Origin: CANKHA01 sp035699705
Lineage (GTDB): Bacteria; Pseudomonadota; Alphaproteobacteria; Rhizobiales; Xanthobacteraceae
DNA length: 64,000 nucleotides
Direction of reading: 5' to 3'
NCBI GenBank assembly: GCA_035699705.1
Contig: DASSPI010000149.1
Coordinates: 4,994 to 68,993, forward strand
The position numbers and the translations under genes are program-made. Positions 32,882 to 41,515 of the stretch are shown piece after piece (positions within the stretch are counted from its first letter, which is position 1; each line of letters opens with the position of its first letter). The notes below the pieces were generated by a model. It ran no database searches and was not told the origin of the DNA. It saw only the letters and a program-made list of their open reading frames with translations.

Positions 32882-33880
32882 TCAGAATGCCGGCTCAGTA
32901 TGCCCGTAGGTCTTTGCAAACAGATCTTCGATCGGCATCTTCTTGGCGATGAAATGCTGCTCGTGCATGTATCGCACCAGCGCTTCCAGCGTCGGGCGAT
33001 TATCCTCGATGCCGTAGGGCCAAGGATCGTCGCCGAAGACATCGCGGATTTCGTCGAGCTGCGCCGGCAGGAACGGCATCATGTAGCGTAGCGCCCGGGT
33101 GGAGAACATCTTCTTCAGCGCCAGCACCTTGGCCTGCACGAAGGCATTGTAGAGGCTGGTCGCGACGAAGGGATGCTTCTCGTAGACGTCCTTGCGGATG
33201 GCGACGAGGTGCATGATCGGGAAGATCTTGGTCTTCCTGTAGTAATCCTTCTCGTCCTGATAATAGTTCGGCAGCAGGCGGCCGACGTTCGGATTGCTCA
33301 GGACCGAGCGCGGAATGCTGGTGCCCATGGTGCAATCGACCTCGCCCGAGACCAACATCTCGTCGAGCGACTTCTTGGGATCCGCATAAGTGAGATCCGG
33401 CTGCTTCAACAACGGCAGCACATGCGGATCGCCGTGCGAGCCCGCGGTGTTGATCGCGCCCTGCACCCATTTGCAGTTGGAGAAATCAACGCCGTATTCG
33501 TCGCTCAGGAGGCCGCGGACGAAGATCGCCGCGGTCATGGTATAGAGCGCGACGCCGATGCGCTTGCCCTCGAGATCCTTCGGCTGGTTGATGCCGGCAC
33601 GCTTGTTGATGCCGATGACGTCATGGCGGAAGGAGCGCGATGGGAACACCGGCAGCGCGACGAAATTGCACTTTCCGGCGGCGTAGCGCTGGATGTATTC
33701 GGAGCTGGAATATTCGGCGACGTCGAATTCCTCTCCGCCGGACATGCGGTCGAAGATCGGACGCGGGAGTTCGATCGGAATGAAATTGAGGTCAATGCCC
33801 TCCGGCCTGATCTCGCCGGTGTAGAGCGGCTGCAGACGGTCGTACAGCGATGCAGCGAAGTTAAGCTTCAAAGCGGCCAT
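32882..33880 (-). CDS. 4,5-dihydroxyphthalate-decarboxylase-like protein, periplasmic-binding fold without signal peptide
   Basis: This 332-residue protein matches the family of 4,5-dihydroxyphthalate decarboxylase, which shares the fold of NMT1-type binding proteins. Recognisable parts are LYDRLQPLYTGEIRPEGIDL near residue 12, FDVAEYSSSEYIQRYAAG, and GKRIGVALYTMTAAIFVRG. There is no export signal, so it is expected in the cytoplasm. A ring or chain decarboxylation fits its place between an aldolase and two FAH-type genes. It could instead be a ligand-binding protein that has lost its signal; the sequence alone does not decide. Confidence 0.82.
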   Translation of the reverse strand: MAALKLNFAASLYDRLQPLYTGEIRPEGIDLNFIPIELPRPIFDRMSGGEEFDVAEYSSSEYIQRYAAGKCNFVALPVFPSRSFRHDVIGINKRAGINQPKDLEGKRIGVALYTMTAAIFVRGLLSDEYGVDFSNCKWVQGAINTAGSHGDPHVLPLLKQPDLTYADPKKSLDEMLVSGEVDCTMGTSIPRSVLSNPNVGRLLPNYYQDEKDYYRKTKIFPIMHLVAIRKDVYEKHPFVATSLYNAFVQAKVLALKKMFSTRALRYMMPFLPAQLDEIRDVFGDDPWPYGIEDNRPTLEALVRYMHEQHFIAKKMPIEDLFAKTYGHTEPAF

Positions 33881-33963
33881 TGATAATCCCCGATAACTGC
33901 TGGCGCACCGCTAGCATGCGGCGGCGCGTGTAGAAACCCCGCAGGCGCGGGGCCAAGAAGCCG

Positions 33964-34827
33964 TCAGGCCTCGTCGACCACGGAGTTCCGCAGCACGCCG
34001 ATTTCCGGAACCCCGACTTCCACCACATCGCCCGGCTTGAGCCATTTCGGCGGCGTGTGATGGCCGCCGGCGCCGGTGGGCGTCCCGGTCATGATCATGT
34101 CGCCGGGGCGGAGCGTGGTGAAGGTGCTGATGTAATTGATCAGCCAGGCGAAGTCCCAGGTCAGGTGCGCGGTATTGTCGTCCTGCCGCAGTTCGCCGTT
34201 GACCTTGGTGGTGAGATGCAGACCCTTGCCGGGATCGACGTCCTCGGCCGGGACCAACCAGGGCCCGAGACTGCCGGAGCGGTCGAAATTCTTGCCTTGG
34301 GTGACGTTCAGCGTGCCGTGCCGCACCCAGTCGCGGACGCTGCCCTCGTTGCCGAGCGTCAGCCCGCCGATCATCTTTAGCGCCTGATCTTTGGGAACAT
34401 TGCGTCCCTCGCGCCCGATCACCAGGACGATCTCACCCTCATAATCGAACTTGTCGGAGACTTTCGGCCGCACCAAAGGCTGGTCGTGCCCGACGAAGGA
34501 GGAGGGAAAACGCACGAACAGGTTCGGATATTTCGGCGTGGGCCGGCCGTCTTTGTATTCTTCGTTGCGCTCCGGGTAGTTGATGCCCACGCAGATGATC
34601 TTTTCCGGAGCGAGGATCGGGATCAGCATTTCCACGTCGCTCAGCTGATGATCGGGCTGACCGGAAGCAGCCTGACGCGCCTCGGCGACCGCATTGGCGC
34701 GCAATAGGTCGAGCAGCGTGGGATATTTGGCGGAAAGCTTGCGGCCGATATCGACAAGGCCCTTGTCGGTCACGGCGCCGTAGCTGGTACGGCCATTCAC
34801 GCGGAAACTGGCGAGGCGAAGAGACAT
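33964..34827 (-). CDS. Fumarylacetoacetate-hydrolase-family protein 2
   Basis: This 287-residue FAH-superfamily enzyme shows KIICVGINYPERNEEYKDG, metal residues in KFDYEGEIVLVIGREG and the C-terminal PGDMIMTGTPTGAGGHH. Its NDxSARD-like loop is GNEGSVRDWVRHG, different again from proteins 1 and 3. The Met at 34827 begins the conserved MSLRLASFRVNGR; the frame to 34863 adds 12 unlikely residues. It is first in the minus-strand operon with the decarboxylase-like protein, aldolase 1 and FAH protein 1, and diverges from the amidohydrolase gene. Confidence 0.88.
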   Translation of the reverse strand: MSLRLASFRVNGRTSYGAVTDKGLVDIGRKLSAKYPTLLDLLRANAVAEARQAASGQPDHQLSDVEMLIPILAPEKIICVGINYPERNEEYKDGRPTPKYPNLFVRFPSSFVGHDQPLVRPKVSDKFDYEGEIVLVIGREGRNVPKDQALKMIGGLTLGNEGSVRDWVRHGTLNVTQGKNFDRSGSLGPWLVPAEDVDPGKGLHLTTKVNGELRQDDNTAHLTWDFAWLINYISTFTTLRPGDMIMTGTPTGAGGHHTPPKWLKPGDVVEVGVPEIGVLRNSVVDEA

Positions 34828-34945
34828 TGGCGCGCAAAGTAGCGTCTGGCGGCCCCGCGTCAAGCCGCATTTGCCCGTGGGTCACGCCCTTGATTTGCAT
34901 GGTGGGGGAAGGCATGAAGCTTTTTTCCCCAAAAAGCAGGCTGCC

Positions 34946-35911
34946 ATGATCGTCGATTTCCAGCATCACTTCACGCCGCGCGAGCTGATCAAGGAAGACC
35001 CGGGCAACCGGCGGATCCTCCGCTACGACGAGAACGGCGCGCCGAGCTACACCATCCATTCGCTGCTCTATGACCTCGATGAGCATGTCGCGATGATGGA
35101 TGCCTCGGGGATCGATGCGGCGTTCATCACCAGCGCGGCCGGCATGTGCGCCGACCTGCAAACCTCGAAAATCGTCAATGACAACGCCAAAAAGGCCGAG
35201 CGCGATTATCCCAACCGCTTCATTGGCGCCGCGCATGCGCATCCGCTCGGCGGCAAGGACGCCTTCAGGGAATTGTCGCGTTGCGTGCACGACCTCGGCT
35301 TCCCGGGCGTGGTGATCACGTCGGAGACCGACGGAAAGTATCTCGACGATCCGGCCTACGAAGATTTCTGGACGGAAGCCGAGCGGCTCGGCATTTTCGT
35401 CTTCGTTCATCCGGCGCTGAAGCTGAACCAGACCAAACAATTCGACACGCTGGATCTCGCGCGCGCGGTCGGCCGGGAATTCTCGCTGATCGGCGCCACC
35501 ATCCGTCTCGTGGATTCCGGGGTGTTCGACCGGCATCCCAAGCTAATGGTGCATATGGCCCATCTCGGCGGCGGCATCTCCTCCATGCTTGGACGCATCC
35601 GCGGCTTCCGCGACAAGGAATTCTGGGGCACGCAGGGCGACCCGCGCCACGGCATGAAGGCCGAAAAGGATTTCGACTACTACCTGCGTAACAACATCAT
35701 GTTCGATACCGCGGGCTTCTGCTGCGAGATTTCCGCCATCAAGACCGCGCTGGTTGAAATCCCGTCCGCGCGCATCGTGTTCGCCACCGACTATCCGCAG
35801 GAAGTCCGCGAGCGCCATGTGGTGAAAGACTTCGTCCAGCAGCTGCGCGGGCTCGGCACCGACGGCGAGAAGATTCTTTCCGGCAATGTCGGCAAGTTGA
35901 TCAAGGCGTAG
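34946..35911 (+). CDS. Amidohydrolase-2 protein, ACMSD/aromatic decarboxylase branch, with Gln in the HxH motif
   Basis: This 321-residue TIM-barrel protein belongs to the family of aminocarboxymuconate-semialdehyde, gamma-resorcylate and dihydroxypicolinate decarboxylases. The strand-1 metal motif is VDFQHHFTP: where relatives have HxH, the first position is Gln. The other ligands look normal: FVHPALKLN, LMVHMAHLGGGI and the Asp in VFATDYPQEV. The start ATG 34946 opens the conserved region; 25 residues upstream are not convincing. It is flanked by FAH genes on the other strand. Decarboxylation of a hydroxylated aromatic or heteroaromatic acid is the likely reaction, by family. Confidence 0.85.
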   Translation: MIVDFQHHFTPRELIKEDPGNRRILRYDENGAPSYTIHSLLYDLDEHVAMMDASGIDAAFITSAAGMCADLQTSKIVNDNAKKAERDYPNRFIGAAHAHPLGGKDAFRELSRCVHDLGFPGVVITSETDGKYLDDPAYEDFWTEAERLGIFVFVHPALKLNQTKQFDTLDLARAVGREFSLIGATIRLVDSGVFDRHPKLMVHMAHLGGGISSMLGRIRGFRDKEFWGTQGDPRHGMKAEKDFDYYLRNNIMFDTAGFCCEISAIKTALVEIPSARIVFATDYPQEVRERHVVKDFVQQLRGLGTDGEKILSGNVGKLIKA

Positions 35912-35923
35912 CGGCCGTTCGGG

Positions 35924-36847
35924 TCACGCAATCGTGGTGGTCAAGACCCCGATATGCTCGATCTCGATCTTCACCACGTCGCCGGGCTGAAGATATTCGT
36001 TGCGCGCCGAGCCGACGCCCGCCGGCGTGCCGGTCAGGATCACGTCGCCCGGATGCAGCGTCATGCCGGACGACAGATGCGCGATCTGCTCGGCGATGTT
36101 GTAGATCATCTTGCCGGTGTTGGAATCCTGCTTGATGGCGTCATTGACCCAGAGCTTGATCGCCAAATTCTGCGGATCGGGAATGTCCTCTGCCGGTACG
36201 ATCCACGGCCCGAGCGGACAGGAGCCATCGAAGCTCTTCTGCCCGATCCAGTCCGACTTGAAGGCCGAGGTGTCTGGCACGTGCGGACGGCGGGAAAGAT
36301 CGCGCGCCGAAAGGTCGTTCGCCGCGGTGTAGCCGGCGACGTGTTCGAGCGCCTGCTGCACGGAAACATTCTTCGCCGGCTTGCCGATCACCGCCGCCAG
36401 TTCAACTTCCCAATCCAGCTTCTGGCTGTAACGTGACGCGGCGACCGTAGTGTCGGGATCCGCCAGCGTGCGCGAGGCCTTGATGAAATGCCACGGCTTC
36501 AGGCCCAAAGTTTTTGGGTTGGGCTCCTCCGGCCGGTTGGCGCGCTTCGCCATTTCGGCCGCGTGGTCGCTGTAATTGGCGCCTGCGCAATAGATCGCCG
36601 AAGGCCACAGGACCGGCGCACGCAGCCGCGTCTGCACCAGCGGCAGGGCCTTGGTTTCCGCGCTGCGCTTGCCCAGCGCCGACTGCAAGGCCGCATTCGC
36701 CCGGTGCCAGTCTTCCAGAATACCGAGCACGCTGGCGTAGGAAGCCCGGCCGCTCAGCTCGGCGGCGTCGAATACGCTCTCGTCCACCACGACGCCCGCG
36801 CGCGGGCCCTGCATGGATTGATAGGTCGCCAGCTTGTACCCGGCCAT
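35924..36847 (-). CDS. Fumarylacetoacetate-hydrolase-family protein 3
   Basis: This 307-residue protein is the most canonical of the three FAH proteins. It has IYCAGANYSDHAAEMAKR, the metal-binding QKLDWEVELAAVIGKPAK, the signature TAANDLSARDLSRR, and LHPGDVILTGTPAGVGSARN. This pattern is shared with hydroxymuconate isomerase/decarboxylase and fumarylpyruvate hydrolase types. ATG 36847 follows GGAG. It lies 19 bp after aldolase 2 on the same strand, the second FAH-aldolase pair in 6 kb. An acylpyruvate made by ring cleavage is a plausible substrate. Confidence 0.92.
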   Translation of the reverse strand: MAGYKLATYQSMQGPRAGVVVDESVFDAAELSGRASYASVLGILEDWHRANAALQSALGKRSAETKALPLVQTRLRAPVLWPSAIYCAGANYSDHAAEMAKRANRPEEPNPKTLGLKPWHFIKASRTLADPDTTVAASRYSQKLDWEVELAAVIGKPAKNVSVQQALEHVAGYTAANDLSARDLSRRPHVPDTSAFKSDWIGQKSFDGSCPLGPWIVPAEDIPDPQNLAIKLWVNDAIKQDSNTGKMIYNIAEQIAHLSSGMTLHPGDVILTGTPAGVGSARNEYLQPGDVVKIEIEHIGVLTTTIA

Positions 36848-36866
36848 CGCTCCTCACTCCATTTCG

Positions 36867-37628
36867 TTATTGGTCGACGAGTGCGCTTTTCAGCGCTTCC
36901 CAGACCCGGTCCTGGCCCATGCCAGAACCGCGCTTGTGCCCCGCGGTATTGGCCTCGCGCAGCGTGCATTCTTCCGCCGCCATGTATTCGATGCGCCCGC
37001 CCGCCGCCAGCATGACCGCCTGCATCTGGATGCGCGCATTGACTTCGGTATAGACCGCGCGCGCAACCGCCAGACGCAGATCGGAGCCCACGACCACGTC
37101 ACCGTGCCCGCGCATCAATGCCACCGAATGGTCTCCGAGGCGCTCCGCCAAGGCTTGGCCACGCTTGGCGTTGGTGACCAGCATATCGGTCATGCCCGCG
37201 GCCTCGCGAATTTCGAACACCGGCACGCCGGTGTGCAAAAAGGCGGCCGGCGGCATGACCGCGCGCAACGGCACGTCGGTGATGCTGAACGGAATCACGC
37301 CGGGCGAATGGCTGTGAATGACGGCGTTCACGTCGGAGCGCTTCTTGTAGATCTCGGAGTGGATGAAGCGCTCGCTGTAGATGCCGCGCCCCTGACGGTC
37401 GACCGGCTCACCGTCGGCGTCAAATTCCATAATGTCGGCTGCGGTCACCAGCTTGGGACCCATGGCGCGCGCCATGAAGAAGCGGTCGGCTCGTTCCGGG
37501 CTGCGGAAGCTCACATGCCCGAAGGAATCCACCACTCCCTCGGCATGCAGGATGTGGTTGGCGAGGACCAGATCCTCGATCTCCGAGGCAAGATCGACCT
37601 TATTCTCCGCGGAGGCCATGGGCTGCAT
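36867..37628 (-). CDS. Class II aldolase/adducin-family protein 2
   Basis: This 253-residue zinc aldolase-type protein resembles aldolase 1: VVDSFGHVSFRSPERADRFF, zinc His pair in AVIHSHSPGVIPFS and the third His in ALMRGHGDVV. It lacks the His-rich tail of aldolase 1. A second Met three residues in (37619) is an alternative start. With FAH protein 3 directly downstream, it probably cleaves or decarboxylates a hydroxy-keto acid in the same branch. Confidence 0.88.
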   Translation of the reverse strand: MQPMASAENKVDLASEIEDLVLANHILHAEGVVDSFGHVSFRSPERADRFFMARAMGPKLVTAADIMEFDADGEPVDRQGRGIYSERFIHSEIYKKRSDVNAVIHSHSPGVIPFSITDVPLRAVMPPAAFLHTGVPVFEIREAAGMTDMLVTNAKRGQALAERLGDHSVALMRGHGDVVVGSDLRLAVARAVYTEVNARIQMQAVMLAAGGRIEYMAAEECTLREANTAGHKRGSGMGQDRVWEALKSALVDQ

Positions 37629-37812
37629 TTCCGTGAGGGTTGTTGCCGGAAGCGGCGCGGCATTGTGGAAGAAGACGGGCGCGGGTCAAGCCCGCGGCGA
37701 CCGTCGGCGAAGACTATTTCTTTCCGCGGCGTCCATGCGCTAGGGTCGTCTTCCCGCGCCTGCTTCATTTTGCCAGCTGGCACGCATCTGCCACCTCGGT
37801 CCTTTTGATCTC

Positions 37813-39078
37813 ATGATTGAACCGCTTTATCTTTTCGGCATCCCGGTCGATTTCATCCTATTTGCGCTCACGCTGCTGGGCGTGGCGCTATTTCATCACT
37901 ACACGCTGCAAGTAGCGCTGACGGGCTTGACGACCATCGTTGCCTACAAGCTGATTTTTACAGGATTCAAGTTCGGCGCCGGTTTTGCCGGGCTTGCGCT
38001 GCACATGCAGCACGAATGGGTGGTCCTAGCCAATCTCTTCCTGCTGCTGATGGGATTTGCGCTGCTGTCGCGGCACTTCGAGAAAAGCCGCGTGCCCGAC
38101 GAGATGCCCGCTTTTCTTCCCGACGATTGGAAGGGCGGCTTCGTGTTGCTCGTTCTGGTGTTCGTGCTGTCGAGCTTTCTTGACAATATCGCGGCTGCGC
38201 TGATCGGCGGCACGATGGCGCGCCACGTATTCCGAAAAGTCCATATTGGCTATCTGGCGGCCATTGTTGCTGCGTCCAACGCTGGTGGCTCCGGCAGCGT
38301 GGTCGGAGATACCACCACGACGATGATGTGGATCGACGGCATCAGTCCGCTGGTGGTGCTGGAAGCCTATGTTGCCGCATCGGCCGCACTCGTGATCTTC
38401 GGTATTCCGGCTGCATTACAGCAGCACCGCCATTCGCCCATTGTGAAAAATGCGCGTCGCGGTTTGCGGATCGAATGGACGCGCCTTGCCATCGTCGCTG
38501 CCATCCTCGTGGTCGCGATCCTCGCCAACGTGATCGCTAATGTGAGATTTCCGGCGCTGCTCGACATGATTCCGGTGATTGGGCTCGCGGTATGGGTGGT
38601 GATCCTCGTCACTGCCCCGCTGCGCCGCCCCGATTGGGAAGTCATGCCGGAGACCTTCAAGGGCACGGTCTTCCTTCTCGCCCTCGTCACCGCGGCCTCG
38701 CTGATGCCGGTCGAGAAACTACCGGTCGCGTCTTGGCAGACGGCACTGGGGCTTGGCTTCGTGTCGGCGGTATTCGACAATATCCCGCTCACCGCGCTAG
38801 CGCTCAAGCAGGGTGGTTATGACTGGGGCTTCCTGGCCTATGCGGTCGGCTTTGGCGGATCGATGATCTGGTTCGGATCCTCCGCCGGCGTCGCGCTGGC
38901 CAACCAGTATCCCGAGGCGAAATCGGTCGGGCTCTGGCTGCGCCACGGCTGGCATGTTGCCATCGCCTATGTCATTGGGTTCTTTATCATGCTCGCTATG
39001 CTCGGCTGGCACGCGGATATGGAGCACAAGAAACGGGTGGAGGCGCCGGTAGCGGCGCCCGCCGTCCTCATCACCTAA
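37813..39078 (+). CDS. NhaD-like ion transporter family membrane protein
   Basis: This 421-residue inner-membrane protein has about 11 hydrophobic segments. Two inverted-repeat motifs stand out, each with Asp-Asn in the membrane: SSFLDNIAAALIGGTMARHV and SAVFDNIPLTALALKQGGYD. The first is followed by SNAGGSGSVVGDTTTTMMWI, the second by FGGSMIWFGSSAGVALAN. This is the NhaD/ArsB/citrate-transporter superfamily layout; the DN pairs favour sodium-proton antiport. It is 17 bp upstream of the racemase-type gene on the same strand, which suggests it may instead carry that enzyme's substrate. Both readings are open. Confidence 0.8.
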   Translation: MIEPLYLFGIPVDFILFALTLLGVALFHHYTLQVALTGLTTIVAYKLIFTGFKFGAGFAGLALHMQHEWVVLANLFLLLMGFALLSRHFEKSRVPDEMPAFLPDDWKGGFVLLVLVFVLSSFLDNIAAALIGGTMARHVFRKVHIGYLAAIVAASNAGGSGSVVGDTTTTMMWIDGISPLVVLEAYVAASAALVIFGIPAALQQHRHSPIVKNARRGLRIEWTRLAIVAAILVVAILANVIANVRFPALLDMIPVIGLAVWVVILVTAPLRRPDWEVMPETFKGTVFLLALVTAASLMPVEKLPVASWQTALGLGFVSAVFDNIPLTALALKQGGYDWGFLAYAVGFGGSMIWFGSSAGVALANQYPEAKSVGLWLRHGWHVAIAYVIGFFIMLAMLGWHADMEHKKRVEAPVAAPAVLIT

Positions 39079-39095
39079 AAAGGGGGAATAAATAC

Positions 39096-39827
39096 ATGGC
39101 GTTTACGAGCTGGCGTGGAACTCTGGGCTGCATCAAACCGACCAAGCGGCCGGGCTCGCTCGAGGAGCTGATCCGCATGCTGCCCGAGGGCATCGGCGTG
39201 GTGCCGCTCTATCTGAGCATCAACAAGGGCACCACCGAAGAATTCAAGCGCTCCGTCGAGCCGTTCGAGCCGATGGTGCAGGAGCTGGCCGAGCTGGAAT
39301 GCGACCTGATCCATCCGGAAGGCGCGCCGCCCTTCATGTTCCTCGGCTACAAAGGCGAGGCCGAGCTGCTGAAGAAATGGGAAAAGAAATACAAGATCCC
39401 GATGTTCACCTCGGGCACCAACCACGTTCGCGCGCTCAGGGCCCTGAAGGCCAAGAAGATCGTCGGCGCCACCTACTTCACCGGCGAGATCAACAATCTC
39501 TTCGCGAAATACTTCAAGGAAGCGGGCTTCAACGTGCTGGCGATGGACGGCATCGACGTGCCCTTCGACCAGATCCAGAACCTCTCTTCCGAGCAGGTTT
39601 ACGCCCACGTCAAGAAGATGTTCCTGAAGCATAAGGGCGCCGACGCGATCTACATGCTGGGCTCCGGCTGGCGCGTGCTGCCGGTGATCGACATGCTGGA
39701 GCGCGACCTCGGCGTGCCGGTCATTCATCCGGTGCCGGCGCGATGCTGGGAAATCCAGCACCGGCTTACGATCAACGAGCCGGTGAAAGGCTTTGGCCGC
39801 CTGCTGGCGGAAATGATCCCGGGCTGA
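39096..39827 (+). CDS. Maleate-isomerase/arylmalonate-decarboxylase-like protein without the usual cysteines
   Basis: This 243-residue protein has the Asp/Glu-racemase fold of maleate cis-trans isomerase and arylmalonate decarboxylase: PTKRPGSLEELIRMLPEGIG at the start and LERDLGVPVIHPVPARCWEI near the end. The two catalytic Cys sites look changed. Where a Cys loop is expected the protein reads HPEGAPPFMFLG, and where the second Cys is expected it reads YMLGSGWRVLP. A Cys in ARCWEIQ is elsewhere. ATG 39096 has AGGGGG upstream. It may have new chemistry or a binding role next to the transporter gene. Confidence 0.78.
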   Translation: MAFTSWRGTLGCIKPTKRPGSLEELIRMLPEGIGVVPLYLSINKGTTEEFKRSVEPFEPMVQELAELECDLIHPEGAPPFMFLGYKGEAELLKKWEKKYKIPMFTSGTNHVRALRALKAKKIVGATYFTGEINNLFAKYFKEAGFNVLAMDGIDVPFDQIQNLSSEQVYAHVKKMFLKHKGADAIYMLGSGWRVLPVIDMLERDLGVPVIHPVPARCWEIQHRLTINEPVKGFGRLLAEMIPG

Positions 39828-39850
39828 CGGACCCTGAAAAAAATTCGATC

Positions 39851-39958
39851 CGTCACCCTGAGGCGCCCGGCGCGTAGCGCCGGGCCTCGAAGGGCGGCGG
39901 CCGCCGTCATCCTGCGAAGATAGGATTTGCTTGCTTCGCTCGCACCTCAGGATGACGG
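39851..39958. repeat. Intergenic palindrome, CGTCACCCTGAGG...CCTCAGGATGACGG type (copy 1)
   Basis: Outer arms CGTCACCCTGAGG and CCTCAGGATGACG are near inverted repeats about 80 bases apart. Internal GCCCGGCGCGTAGCGCCGGG forms its own hairpin, and CCTCGAAGG follows. It fills most of the gap between convergent genes. A related copy is at 46761-46853. Confidence 0.75.
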
Positions 39959-39983
39959 ACTTTGGGTTTGCGCGCGTTAGTGG

Positions 39984-40997
39984 TCAGTCGATCTTCGTCA
40001 CCAGCGATTTCAGCAACGCCACCACGTCATCCGGCTGGCTCAGCGCTCCCCGGATGGCGGTGGTGACGTCCTCGCCCGACATCGGCGTGATGGTGCGTTT
40101 AGCCCTTGTCGCATCCGCCTGCAGTTCGGGGCTTTCCAGCGTCCTGCGATAAACCTCGCGCAAATATGCCAGGCGGTCCGCCGGAATGCCGGGCGGGCCC
40201 GCGGTAATGCGCGCCAGCAGCGATTGGGCCTCCAACAGGCTGACGACGGCCTTTGCGTCGTCGTTATCGGCGAAATCGCGGCCGTCCGGCACGCCGGGAA
40301 GCTCCTTGCCGAACTGCATCATGAGGAAGGCCCCGCCCTTGTTGACCAACTGCATCGAGGTTTCCGAGCCGTCCATCGCCGCATGAGTCTCTCCACGCAA
40401 CATGCTCATGTGGCCTTCATTGCCGGTATAGCCGGTGAGGAACTTGGCGTTCATCTTGAAGGCATGGGCGACCATGTTCGCCTCGATATGAGAGCCAGAG
40501 CCGATCCCGGAGGAAGAGAACAGCACCGGGCGATTGGGATCGCGCATATCGGCGAGCGTCTTGATCGGCGACTTGGTGCTGACCACCAGGACCCGCGTGT
40601 CGGAGGCCGCCTTTCCGATCCACGACATCTTGGTGAGGTCGAACTGGATCCCCGGAATCCCCACGAGCTGCGCGTAGACCAGTCCGGTACTGAAGGAACC
40701 GATCGTCAGCCCATCCGGCTTGGAGAGATAGACCGTGTTGGCGCCAATGATATGGCCGGCGCCCGGCACGTTCTTCACGATGATCGTCGTGTCCGGCATG
40801 GACTTCGCCATGTGCTTGGAGATCAGCCGCGCGAAGAAATCATGACCGCCACCGGGCCCGGTGGATACGATCCAGGTGAGGGTCTTGCCTTTGTAGAAGT
40901 CCGAGGCTTCGGATGCGCGCGCGGACGAACCGCTGAATGCACTGACTACAAAGCCGGCGGCCATGATCAGGCCGAGCACCCACGCTTGCCGTCGCAT
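39984..40997 (-). CDS. Bug-family (TctC) tripartite tricarboxylate binding protein
   Basis: This 337-residue periplasmic protein has a signal peptide (hydrophobic VLGLIMAAGFVVSAFSGSSA) and then DFYKGKTLTWIVSTGPGGGHD, the Bug-family opening. HMAKSMPDTTIIVKNVPGAG is the second signature. ATG 40997 follows GGAGGAG. No TctA or TctB gene is nearby. It leads a run of minus-strand genes whose order is SDR, cupin, cupin, aldolase 3, cupin, Bug, so it may bring in the substrate for them. Confidence 0.92.
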   Translation of the reverse strand: MRRQAWVLGLIMAAGFVVSAFSGSSARASEASDFYKGKTLTWIVSTGPGGGHDFFARLISKHMAKSMPDTTIIVKNVPGAGHIIGANTVYLSKPDGLTIGSFSTGLVYAQLVGIPGIQFDLTKMSWIGKAASDTRVLVVSTKSPIKTLADMRDPNRPVLFSSSGIGSGSHIEANMVAHAFKMNAKFLTGYTGNEGHMSMLRGETHAAMDGSETSMQLVNKGGAFLMMQFGKELPGVPDGRDFADNDDAKAVVSLLEAQSLLARITAGPPGIPADRLAYLREVYRRTLESPELQADATRAKRTITPMSGEDVTTAIRGALSQPDDVVALLKSLVTKID

Positions 40998-41058
40998 CGA
41001 ACTCCTCCCTCTTGTTAGCGTCCTCCCGCCGTGCCGATATTTCTTTGCTCGTTACCGG

Positions 41059-41481
41059 TCACGCACTCGCATCGACGACGTATTTGCCCTCGACGTTCTT
41101 GATCGCCTTGCCGCCCTCGTTGTGGCGTTCCTTGCCCGCCGGCTCGCCGCGGCTGCCGAGCAGAATCATGTTCTCGCCGCCGGTATTGTGCAGCTGATAG
41201 AATTGGTCCTTCGGAATCACCACGAGCATTCCGGGCTTCAGTTTCTCGCTGTCGCCGTCGGGAAAATGGATCGTGCATTCGCCCTGCACGCAATAGAAAA
41301 TCTCGTCGGCCGAATGTTTGTGCATCGGCCCCTTCTTGCCCGGCTCGCTGTCGATATGCACCCAGACATGATAATGATCGGAACTGAACAGCGTGCCTTT
41401 GGTGCTGTGGCCGGTCAGCGGCGGCTGGTTCGCAATATCGACGAACAGCGCCTCCATTACTTTTCTCTGAAATGGCGCCAT
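41059..41481 (-). CDS. Single-domain cupin protein
   Basis: This 140-residue cupin has a complete metal motif: GPMHKHSADEIFYCVQGECT (two His and a Glu) and the fourth ligand His in PKDQFYQLHNTGG. The conserved beta-barrel spans about residues 25-115. ATG 41481 is the likely start; a longer frame to 41595 runs into the upstream aldolase. Single cupins of this kind may be isomerases, dioxygenases or sugar binders. It sits 34 bp after aldolase 3 on the same strand. Function unknown. Confidence 0.82.
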   Translation of the reverse strand: MAPFQRKVMEALFVDIANQPPLTGHSTKGTLFSSDHYHVWVHIDSEPGKKGPMHKHSADEIFYCVQGECTIHFPDGDSEKLKPGMLVVIPKDQFYQLHNTGGENMILLGSRGEPAGKERHNEGGKAIKNVEGKYVVDASA

Positions 41482-41515
41482 GTATTGATTCCTCCATTTT
41501 ATTGCTTTTCCGGCG

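Noticed and set aside
39851..39958. CRISPR-like repeat
   Set aside because: The palindromes are single, long and not spaced in arrays; no cas genes are in the window.
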